Below, in pieces: positions 54,822 to 64,000 of a stretch of DNA of 64,000 bases. Source of the DNA: Maratus speciosus. Its lineage: Eukaryota > Arthropoda > Arachnida > Araneae > Salticidae. The notes under the pieces were generated by a model. The model worked only from the letters and a program-made list of their open reading frames with translations, did no database searches and was not told the DNA's origin. The stretch is from contig OZ010792.1 of assembly GCA_963932465.1 (NCBI GenBank), forward strand, positions 186,281,377-186,345,376. Reading direction: 5' to 3'. The number at the start of each line of letters is the position of its first letter. The first letter of the stretch is position 1. The position numbers and the translations under genes were made by a program.

Positions 54822-55833
54822 AATTAATGCAAATCTTTAAAAGGCATGTAAAATAACAGTGAATTTCATATTTTTTTCTCCATCCCAAATAGCTCAACTC
54901 CCCTCCATTTATAAATCTTGGTAGGGAGACTCCCCTCGTATGAAAAATTGAATTTCAAGCCCTGATGTACTATAATTAGTATTTTAATGAACTACAAAAA
55001 AAAATATATTTATTTCTTTGCAGAGACTAATAACGTTATAACTATTATTATTAATAAAATAAGAATAATCGTATTGCAGACTTAATAACAATTTATTTCA
55101 TAAATATCTTCGAAAGGAGATTGGATAAATAACTGTCTCCTAAATTTCTAACAAAAGCATGTGCCCATTTGTGCCTAGAACCCTATATTTTGTACATTAC
55201 AAAAATGCATAAAAAATAGGTTTGAACATTTAATTTCGCAATTTAAAAAAATACGCATTTCAAAAAAGTCTACAAGCTAAGATTATAACTTGCGAATTTG
55301 GGTCCATGATAGAAAAAATACAAATAAACTTACTTTTTACATTTCGCCCTCTTGAAAAACTAAAAATCTATAAACACCGAAAAAAGCCTTAATTTAAGCA
55401 AATAAATATCCACCTTGTGTTGTCATCCCTCGGTTATAGATAAAGACATTTATAAATAATGATTTCATGGAATTTTCATGTTATAAAGAAGAAGAAAATT
55501 ATACAAATGCATTAAAATTTGAAACATCCCAAAAATGGGACGCTAGGCATAAATGGGTTAAAGTTAAAGTTTAAATTGAGCTATGCATTGTATAAAGAAG
55601 ACTATATTAAATATTTCTAGCATTAAAAATAAAAATAAATCAATAAAAAATTTTGAGATATAAATCTTTAAAATTGCGATTCTAAGGAAAAATGCTTGTC
55701 CCATTCCAAGTTTTATGCAATTAACTTTTAACTTTTATTTTTTTTTATCTAATTTAGATTTTTTTAAATAAAAAGCTTTAATTATTTTAAATATGAACTA
55801 TTAGTGTGCTATATTAGTGAAAAAAATTAATTA
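54822..55833. other. AT-rich non-coding stretch
   Basis: I see no coding frame, TIR or tandem repeat. The sequence belongs to the interior of the 53027-60860 element or an unrecognised insertion. Confidence 0.45.
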
Positions 55834-56909
55834 CCGTAATTTCCGGCCTATAATCCGCATCGGCGTATAATCCGCAGCCACAATTTTTAGCCCTTATAAA
55901 AATATTTCAGCAGATAATCCGCATCGGTGTATAATCCGCGGATTATACGCCGGACTATACGAGAATTACTCATCGTTTCCAAAATTCCAAAATACTACTA
56001 ATAAACCACCTCCCTATTTATTTAGCTGCTCTATTTAAATGATAAATGTAATAGAATAACTGAAAAATAATAATAATAAAATAATTACAAGATAAAAAAA
56101 TACAAATAATTTTTTTTTCATTGAATCTTATATCTAAAACGTTGAATGTCTCATGAAAACAGATAATTCTGTAATAATTGCTGTTTTTAAATCATCTTCT
56201 GCTTGTTAAAAACGTTCTATTTAAATTCTGCAGTGTTAAATAACAGGCTTTCTCTTAGACATTATTATAACTTTAAACGTGATATACCATGAAATATGTT
56301 CTGGTTTTTAATGTAAATTACAAGGACATAATTGTATTTCATGATCCTATCCATAGATGGCAGCAGTAAAATTATGAAGCTACCAGACGATAATGATTCA
56401 TTCGATTAATGTGTGATGGATTCTCATTGGTTGCATCGTAATATCAATCATCGTAATTTGTAAAATTGCCGTAAATTTGGGAGGAGCTATTTCATAAATG
56501 ATTGAGATTGCAATTTTTGAGAGGAATTGTTTGTTTGTTTGTTTGTTTTTGACCCTCTCGGGCCCGGTGAGCAGCTGAGAGGAATGAGTTGAGAAACGTT
56601 TTGTTCTTCATAGAAACATGTTGCCAAAACGCTAAAAAAATAAAATCATAATCGGAAGCCACTCCCACTAGCACGGTCACGTCATATGTAAACCAATCAC
56701 AAGCAACTCCACGAACGGTCGATAGCAGACAATCGTTTGATAACTGTTTACATTTTTATTTTATGACTGCCGGTAGAAACTAGATGTCTGCCCTGAATTT
56801 CTGCCTAAAAAAAATTTCAGCAGATAATCCGCACCGGTAGATAATCCGCACTTACAAATTTTGAGGTTTTTTAACAGATAATCCGCGGATTATAGGCCGA
56901 AAATTACGG
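55834..56909. mobile_element. TA-flanked MITE with CCGTAATTTCCGGCCTATAA ends
   Basis: The ends match inverted (CCGTAATTTTCGGCCTATAA on the right), with TA on both sides (55832-55833, 56910-56911). GATAATCCGC and GTATAATCCGC repeats lie inside both ends. It is 1076 bp with no transposase. A TTTG microsatellite lies at 56528-56547. Confidence 0.87.
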
Positions 56910-58000
56910 TACCAAAGTTTTTTTCTTTAACAAATTAACAGAAATATTTTGTCCCTCACTTTACGGCAAGTCCGTTACCTTGTGATTATTTTAATCAAAA
57001 TAGGTTTCTAATTCTGCCAAAAGTTGGCAGTACATATCCAGTGGCATTGTTAAACTATTCAAGCAACTGCTACTTGCCATTTTTTATTCATCAATTGAAA
57101 AACATTGCAATAGTAGCAAGAACCGGCTTTCTTCAAAGTTAGCATTTTTATTCATGGTCAAGTCTGTTACCGCAATTTTTAATACTAAAATAAAACTTTT
57201 TACACTTTTGTATTTAAATATTGATCAGTAAATAATTTTAGAAGGCATGTTTATTGTTATCTAAGTTAGAAATTATACAGCTTAGCAGCATTTCTAATGG
57301 TTTGATTTAAATGTCAAATCCGCTACCTGTCAAGTCTGTTACCATGCGACTGGTAACGGAATTGACTCATGGTAACAAACTTGACATTGTTTGCGAATTA
57401 TCGTTTATAAAGGTTTTTTGCATCAAGAATGGCTTTAGCAGCTGCAGAAATGCAAATGTGCTACTATTTGGAAAGACTGAAATAAAACCCAGAAAAATAT
57501 AAACATGCTGAAAACAAAGAAAGTAAGGTAAATTTAAAATATTTTCAATCACTTATGGCAAACCAATGGACAAAATAACTTAATTTTCATATTAAAATGT
57601 TAAATTGATATTTATTTTGTATGCAAATTATTAACAGTATTCTGTTTTTTATAGAAAAAAATTCTTTGCAAAGAAAACTATATCAATGATTTATTGATAA
57701 AATATGAGGAGGTATAAAAAAAAGTATTGGCATGAAAAGCAAATTTAATGTTGCTTGTGCAAACTTCAGTCCAGTAACTCTATGTTAATTGAAAAGTTTG
57801 AAGCAGTCTTAATATGCTTTAAAAAACAGTTTTAAAATATCAGCCCCTTCCAGCTTTAATGTGCAAAAACTGAATAAAACATTTTTGCATATTGATTTTC
57901 CAAAAAATTATCCATACAGTTTCAGTGAAGACATGCAAACTAGTCACAGTGGTGCATCTAGAACTCAGGCTACACTTCATATGGGTGTCTTGTACACATA

Positions 58001-58623
58001 CAAGGCGATTTAAAACTAGAGGAACAAACTTCTAGGAGGGGTGGGGTATACCTAGATGAATCGGAATCATATAGTAATGCAGGGTTGGAAATGCAATCCT
58101 AACGAGACAGGGGGTTGTTAGTCTCTGAATCATTGTGATAGCAATTGAAATTTAAAGGCATAAAGCTTTTCAAGACTTTCCTGATAATGAAGTTTTCTGC
58201 CTACGTGCCTGGTTCTTATCAATATTTTTGCATGTTTGAGATAGTAGGAGCGTTTTGAAATGGTACATCCTCATTGCTATTGTGAAGTCTGAAGAATGCC
58301 CTGCATATTTCAAAGCATCTGAGATTCCATGAGGTGCCTATGTTATGAAACAGGGATGACCGCCCCGGGAACCCAGCTTTCACTTTAGAGTATAAATGCA
58401 ATCCCGAGGGAACATCAGGCAACTTCATTATCATGAAATTCATGACTTAATTTAAGCTTATGGTCCTTAAATGTCAATTTTCAATCACGATGATTCAGCC
58501 CCTAACACCCTCCGTATCTCGTAAGGATTGCATTTCCGATACTGCATTGCTATGTGATTCCGAGTTGTCTAGATGAACCTCACCCCTCCAAGAAGTTTGT
58601 TCCTCTAGTTTTTAATCACCCTG
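58001..58623. mobile_element. TA-flanked MITE with ~130-bp TIRs
   Basis: The ends CAAGGCGATTTAAAACTAGA and the inverted CAGGGTGATTAAAAACTAGA start TIRs that continue through GGAACAAACTTCT, GGAGGGGTG and GGAATCACATAG-like blocks. TA flanks both ends (57999-58000, 58624-58625). It contains the 60-bp core at 58351-58410. Confidence 0.87.
58351..58410 (+). other. Conserved 60-bp hairpin core, copy 2
   Basis: Gap-free match to 9601-9660. The first and last ten bases are identical; the stem here is CCCCGGGA against TCCCGAGG, with one G-T-type change. Confidence 0.75.
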
Positions 58624-58625
58624 TA

Positions 58626-60113
58626 TATTGATGAGGAAATTACTCTTTTTGTACTATGACCTCAGTAAGATCTATTCGAATTCCTCAGAGAGGGAAATAT
58701 TTATCGATACTGATAGTGAATTTTATATAGAAGAGAAGTAAATAAAAAGCCTGAGGATGTTCCTGGAAGAGATATTTGCTGATAAATTGTATGAAATTGT
58801 TCATGTTTTGGTAAAATTTATTGGAGGAAGTAAAAAAAAAAAAAAAATACACATTCTAAAGCAGATGAAGAAAATAAAATTAAAATTATGTGGGTCTGAA
58901 TGTGAATGACTGCAACAGGAGAGTATTTCACATCCATAAAGACATATATGTTAATTTTGAGCAAATCATAGTAATTTTTTCTATAATCAAATTTGTCAAT
59001 GCGAGAAAACTGAATATTTTATGAGTTTCCAGTTCTACTTAATATTATATGAAAACTGAAATTTGAGTCATGTTGCACTTGAATATATATCTTGCACGTA
59101 TTTCGAGTATAAGTAAATACAATATATATATATATATATATATAAACGTTTTGTTGAATTAAACCATTTAAACAGATGCTAATTCTCAGTTACTTCAAGT
59201 TCTGTTTTAATATTTAGGTGGAATCGCTTGATAAATTATTTGTTTGATATTCAAGTCAAATTCAAATATAGTAATTGATCTGAATATAAAATAATAAAAT
59301 GATTTCTCTGTATCATAGCTGAAAGAAAAATACTATTTAAATAAAAAAGTTTATATATAAAGTTGAAAGTATGATCATTAAAAACTGTGCTGTAATAGAC
59401 TTGACGTATGGTAACGGATAAGAGTCAAATCCGTTACCAAATGTCAAGTCTGTTACTGCACACTTTTTTTATGATATTTTAATATTAAAATAACTTTTTT
59501 ACCATTCTATTGTTATTTTTCATTCAACTACGAAATAGAGCTGTAATTTTTTTAAAATTCAATAATTTACATGAATATATGTTATTATTAGAAAAAGTTC
59601 TTGTATAATTTTCTTTGTGGTCGAAAATTAGGGCTATAAATGTCTCTCATTTCAATTTAATTTAAGTATTATTGATAAATAGCATGTTTTGAAATTTAGG
59701 GACATAAGTCACTTTGCAAAGTAAGTTGATTTTAGAAAATTTAAACCTGAGTATTTTCAGTAATTTGTACGGTAACAGACTTGACAATTTGCCATACAAG
59801 TAGACATTAAAATAGCATTTACATATTAAATTATAAGCCAAAGTGCATGACCAATTACTTTTTCATATACCTTAAACATTTACCATAACAACTGTTTCCA
59901 TTTTTAAAAGAAACTATTAAGTTTGAAAAAAACAAAAAAAATTCTGAAATGTAAGCGAATGGTGAAAATGGCCCACATCTTCCTTGAATTATTCAATGAA
60001 ACTTTCCTCATAAAGGTACCTTATTAATTCACATCAAAATTATAAATTAAGAAGAATTTATTTCAGGTTTAGCCAGTCTTAATAACTAAATAAGCTTGAT
60101 TAATACATAAATA
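58626..60113. other. AT-rich non-coding stretch
   Basis: Apart from the (AT)n run at 59122-59144 and members of the GGTAACRGACTTGAC cluster, nothing is recognisable. Confidence 0.45.
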
Positions 60114-60606
60114 CAGTAGAAGATCTTTATAACGCAAACCTAAAAATGCAAAGTTGTGCGTTATATAGAATTTTGCATTATATGGATCACATCATTAAAT
60201 TCACTTTGTAAACACGGCCAAATATGTCTGAAATATATCAAAATACATTAGAATATCTTTATACTGCATTCCTTGTTATCAAGAGTTATCCAAATCATAA
60301 ATTTTTGCATAATATAGGTCAGACATTGTTAAATTTACTTTATAAACATAATTCAAATATAACTGACACAACCATCTCTTATATTAGACATTTTCAAAAA
60401 TGTTTATTATAATAATAGCCTTTTTTTCAGTAAAAAGATCTTAAATTAGAAGATAAAGTTGAACTAATGTATCAAGTTTAGCCATCTAGAGAGTTGCAAT
60501 ATTTTACAATGTGAAAATGCAGGTGCTTTTTAACTGCAGAAATCATTGTTTACATCTGAGAAGTTGTGCATTATATGGAGAATTGCGTTATAAAGATCTT
60601 CTACTG
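60114..60606. mobile_element. Tigger-like MITE, CAGTAGAAGATCTTTATAAC ends
   Basis: The ends match inverted over 23 bp or more, with TA on both sides (60112-60113, 60607-60608). GCATTATATGGA-type blocks recur inside. It is 493 bp and non-coding. Confidence 0.9.
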
Positions 60607-60862
60607 TATATTTGGTAAAAAGATTTTGATTACCAGTGATATCAGCAATATCTTTATTTTTTTCAGAAATAAATTTATACTTCCTTCATGAAAAATCACG
60701 AGTACAGTCATATTAACAAGAATTACATATCGAAATAGATACAGAATGATATAAAACTAAAAAACTCTGCAATTTTGCCTCTACATTGAATGAAAGTTTC
60801 ACTGTTTATATTTGCAGTGATGTGTGGATTTTAGGGTTGTGGATTTCAGGGAGTCTACTGTA

Positions 60863-61312
60863 TATGTAAAATACAAATCTTGTCATCATGATAACATCCA
60901 AACTACTGAACCTATTTAAACATAATTGGGATAGCAAATATCTTGGATGAGTTTGATAATAAAGTACATAACTGTTATAGTTTGTTTATAAAGTGAAGCA
61001 AAAGCGAAAAGACTTGCAAATCTTGTCATCACAATAACGTCTGAAACACAGAACCAATTCAAACCAAACTGGGATATTGTATTGATCTTGCAAGTATCTT
61101 GGATGAATTTATTAATCAAGTATTGTTTTGATGCCCCTACGTGATCCATAACAGAAAAACTCTGGCCCTGTCCAAAGCAAAGAGTATAAAATCAATTAAT
61201 ACATTTTTAGTTTAGGTTGTCAGAATCCATAACTTTTTTCACAGATTTCGCTAATTGTATTTTGCACCAAAAGACGAATCAAATCTTCTTTTGACATCCT
61301 TTTCTACAGTCA
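60863..61312. other. Non-coding stretch with a diverged duplication
   Basis: CAAATCTTGTCATCA(T/C)(G/A)ATAAC occurs near 60876 and 61017, each followed by ACTGAACC or ACAGAACCAAT-like text and TATCTTGGATGA, giving a two-copy repeat with ~140-bp spacing. Confidence 0.5.
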
Positions 61313-61320
61313 ACCTAGGA

Positions 61321-62117
61321 CAGGGTTGGCGAACCTATGGCACGCGTGCCGTAACTGGCACGTGGGAAGATATTTTTGGCACGCTGTTTATTGAAGTTCT
61401 AAATCAAAATTCAGTCCATTTCCCAAAATTCTTCACCTCTTAATTCTTTTTTTTTAATTAATACACGGGCTTCATTGAAAATAGCTTTTGTTTTCTATAA
61501 TAGGATTCTATAATAGGTACTTGTTATATCACTGAACTTCCCACTTAGAAATATTTTACCCTTCCCAACTCCCCATTTCCTCGAGTTCGTTATGATGGCA
61601 CCTATGATTCGCATAGAGAGAAATCTAGGAAATCAAATTATTCTTTTCTGAAATATTTCTGCATAATTTAACGCGTTTTGACCTGCACATGAGACATTTT
61701 TTAACTTTTGCAAGCATTTGATAATTGATTTTTAATTTGTTAAAATGCAAAAGTATTAATAAAACTAATAAAGCATGACTTATTTCATAAGTCATGAAAA
61801 AAATAATAATTTGAATGCTAAAACATTTGTAAAATGAAATGAAATCTATAATTATATTTTTCTATAATGCGTATGTTGGTATTACCCGCAGGTATGTTAG
61901 CTATTATAATAATCTAATAATGATATATAATTTTGACACTATTATTTATTATTATTAGAATTAAACTAACTTATAATTCGCTATTTTTTTTTTGCGGGAA
62001 AGAGAGGTCGGGGGTGGGGGTTGGGGGGGGGGGGTGCGTTGTTGGCACGCCATATTCAGTTGAATTTTTTGGGGGGAAAATATTGGCACGCAGATGTAAA
62101 AAAGTTCGCCGACCCTG
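61321..62117. mobile_element. hAT MITE with CAGGGTTGGCGAAC ends
   Basis: The ends CAGGGTTGGCGAAC and the inverted CAGGGTCGGCGAAC are flanked by an exact 8-bp TSD, ACCTAGGA (61313-61320, 62118-62125). Both subterminal regions carry TTGGCACGC blocks. It is 797 bp. Confidence 0.93.
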
Positions 62118-62125
62118 ACCTAGGA

Positions 62126-63180
62126 CATATTTCCAGCTTGTTTTCCCTAGTTTTGGTACTCAACATGTTATACATTTTTATGTATTACAAATGTTAGGAA
62201 CTGAGTACTATTATTATCCTGCAAACCTTTGCATGCAAATCAGAAATTTAAGACTTTCTTTTTGCACAAATTTTATGGACACATTTTCGCAGAATATAGA
62301 AGCCTTTGGCAAAATTAAATGAATAATAATAGCAAAAAATTAGGAATCTGCTAAACCACAATCCTCCATCCACCCTGCAAAAAATTATTATATAATGAAG
62401 GGCATATTCTGCTAATTGCAGAAATGTCAGTGAAGGCTTACTGTGGAGACCTGAAAAGTTTTTGGTTTCAATCTGTTTGTTAGTTAGTTAGTTAGTCTGT
62501 CTGTCCTGCGATAACTGCCGCAAAAAGTATCCGATTAGCTTGAAATTAAGGATGCATGTTGGTGAGGTCCCCTGATTTAGCTGCATAGTTTTTGGTTAAA
62601 TTTGGTTCATTCGTTCAGAATATATAGAAAATTTTATTTTGCACCTGTTTCTTATAGCAATTCAGACGATTTTTCCATTTTTATCTGTTGAAAAGAAATG
62701 GCTCGTATGATTGAAAGATTTAAACGATAAACTATGGATAATGGAATTTCCTAATTAGAACCATACATTATTCATATTAGTTTGAAATTTTGTGTATACA
62801 TTTGTCAGAGTTTTTAAATTCGGTGTATAACTTATGGAGGGATTTTATATGTGTTCCAATAATATAAAATATCTTCTTTTATAAATTTACTTTTTTTTTA
62901 ATGCACATATTTCATTGTCTTCCTTTTCTTTTAAATGTTGCCTAGCAACGGAACTACACCTAAAAATATTGGAAATGTGAAAGTATGTGTAATTGTTTGA
63001 AGTCAAATTAATGTCAAAAGGATGAATTAATACATTTGTGTCTTTACATATAGATGGAATTTAACCCCAGAAATAAAGAAAGGGTATGTTCTATTGATTT
63101 TGTTCAAATATTTTTCTTTTAAAATAAAAAGTTCATTATTTTCAATAAGGAATAAATTGACATTTTGCTATAAAATTTAA

Positions 63181-63182
<2 letters not shown>
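62126..63182. other. Non-coding stretch with a Helentron-like remnant
   Basis: 62470-62640 has TTAGTTAGTTAGTTAG and GTCTGTCTGTCC followed by GATAACTGCCGCAAAAAGTA and TTGAAATTAAGG, a text recurring in arthropod Helentron-like repeats; the same GTCTGTCTG text occurs at about 1722-1754. GTTGCCTAGCAACGGAAC at 62937-62954 contains the palindrome GTTGCCTAGCAAC. No coding frame. Confidence 0.4.

Positions 63183-63211
<29 letters not shown>
63183..63211. repeat. Poly-T tract
   Basis: 29 consecutive T. Confidence 0.85.
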
Positions 63212-63214
<3 letters not shown>

Positions 63215-63670
63215 ATTGCCAAGAAAATTTGATCCCGGAATAATAATTTAACCTAAACAGTTCATTTTGATTTGAAAGATTTTCATGTGCAAGAGGAAAA
63301 TGAAATAATAATTGCAATTTAATATATTACAACGACCATTTGGAATTTATTTCGTCTACCAAATTCCATCACATCCTCTTCAACAACAGATCGCAGAGAT
63401 CAAATTTCAGACGACCAAAACCTTCATTGATAAACTCTCCAAGTGCTGTTTCGAGAAGAAAAACAGTTTACAAATCGAAAGCAGTTCCACCGAATCATCC
63501 ACAGATTGCAAAAAATTACCTATGTTGAGCATAATTTTTCCCAGTTAGAATCGGCCGATTGTAAAACACCGTGGCTAGTAGATTGGAGCCCCTCGAGACA
63601 TGGCCTTTTACTACCAATCGATTAAACATTAGATTGTTTCCTTTTCCGCATTCGTGTTTTATTCTATAAT
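63212..63670. other. Unrecognised stretch with overlapping short frames
   Basis: 63345-63620 is less AT-rich than its surroundings, and all three plus frames have short ORFs of 60-78 codons with no known motif. It could be the edge of an element that continues past the window. Confidence 0.3.
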
Positions 63671-63775
63671 CGATTTTCATGGGCTGCATAATCAGTTGAA
63701 GACCTCGATTTCCATGGGCTACATAATCAGTTGAAGACCTCGATTTTCATGGCCTACATAATGAGTTGAAGACCT
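63671..63775. repeat. 35-bp tandem repeat, three units
   Basis: Units at 63671, 63706 and 63741 begin CGATTTTCATGGGC and end CAGTTGAAGACCT, with one or two changes each. Confidence 0.9.
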
Positions 63776-63870
63776 CAATTTTTGCTTTGCAAGACGATTT
63801 TCATTTCGGTGTCACTCTTTGGCTTTGGATTCTATTTGATAATTTGCACCTACCCATTTTGTAACTTTTT

Positions 63871-63950
63871 CAATTTTTAATGAATTTATGCCTTTCGATT
63901 ACCTATTCAAACAATTTAATGATTTTATGCCTTCCTATTACCTATTCAAA
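63871..63950. repeat. ~40-bp tandem repeat, two units
   Basis: TTTAATGAATTTATGCC...TTACCTATTCAAA occurs twice (63871-63911 and 63912-63950). Confidence 0.75.
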
Positions 63951-64000
63951 TAAAAATTCTTCTAAAAGTAAAGAACATCGTTCGATTTCGTTAAAAAAAA

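Larger units (their letters stand above)
56967..59785. repeat. Cluster of GGTAACRGACTTGAC-like motifs in both orientations
   Basis: Near-identical 13-15-bp motifs occur at 56967, 57159, 57315, 57331, 57352, 57371, 59392, 59410, 59426, 59445 and 59771, in direct or inverted orientation. Four are packed into 57315-57385. The sites at 57159 and 59445 also share downstream AATACTAAAATAA-like sequence, so a larger degenerate repeat is likely. It is not explained by the MITE at 58001-58623, which splits the cluster. Confidence 0.65.
53027..60860. mobile_element. Tigger-like element of the third nest
   Basis: The left end CAGTTGACTCCTTCAAATC and the inverted right end CAGTAGACTCCCTGAAATC match at most positions, and GGATTTTAG blocks lie inside both. 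TA flanks both sides (53025-53026, 60861-60862). I recognise no transposase. It contains insertions at 53606-54708, 55834-56909, 58001-58623 and 60114-60606, plus a motif cluster at 56967-59785. Confidence 0.7.

Overview
The window is AT-rich animal genomic DNA, most probably from an arthropod and perhaps a chelicerate such as a spider. That guess rests only on the mix of elements: BEL/Pao, copia, Penelope-like, Tigger/pogo, hAT, piggyBac and Helentron-like repeats. I find no intact host gene, rRNA, tRNA or CRISPR. Almost everything interpretable is transposable-element DNA, much of it nested and datable by target-site duplications (TSDs).

1510-25388 is one Ty1/copia retrotransposon that served as a landing site. 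Its 5' LTR remnant carries a tandem-repeat (HINE-like) element (1599-3412). Its gag is split by a BEL/Pao retrotransposon (4663-20317, TSD GCTTT). The BEL element carries a hAT MITE in its 5' LTR (4731-5382), a Tigger/pogo element in its protease region (7512-14424) and a hAT element with another hAT inside it in its RNase H region (16019-17918, 16103-17384). The Tigger element contains a decayed hAT transposon (8446-12361), which itself contains a TA-flanked MITE (9438-10235). The copia integrase and reverse transcriptase are cut by a hAT element (21267-22206) and a piggyBac MITE (23227-23427).

25389-32490 holds three copies of an uncharacterised ~400-bp repeat, the only stretch not obviously made of transposons (about 26340-28150, promoter-like in part), a Tigger-like MITE and a TIR element filled with a ~30-bp minisatellite.

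32492-47340 is a second nest: an outer TIR element, a hAT element with recognisable transposase remains (33387-44812), two further hAT insertions, a mariner-type MITE, two piggyBac MITEs and a 14-unit ~141-bp satellite with higher-order structure.

47381-53026 contains a mariner-type MITE, a minus-strand Penelope-like element with reverse transcriptase tail, GIY-YIG domain and a hammerhead-like motif, a triple nest (hAT, Tigger MITE, foldback MITE) and a Merlin/IS1595-like transposase fragment.

53027-60860 is a third nest bounded by Tigger-like ends. It contains the minisatellite TIR element again, three TA-flanked MITEs and a cluster of about ten copies of a GGTAACRGACTTGAC-like motif. 61321-62117 is a hAT MITE, and the window ends in Helentron-like remnants and short tandem repeats.

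None of the retroelement or transposase genes is intact. They work together only as a record of insertion order: older elements are interrupted by younger ones with cleaner TSDs. The least explained signals are the 60-bp hairpin core shared by two MITEs with different termini, the GTAACRGACTTGAC motif cluster and the minisatellite-bearing TIR family.
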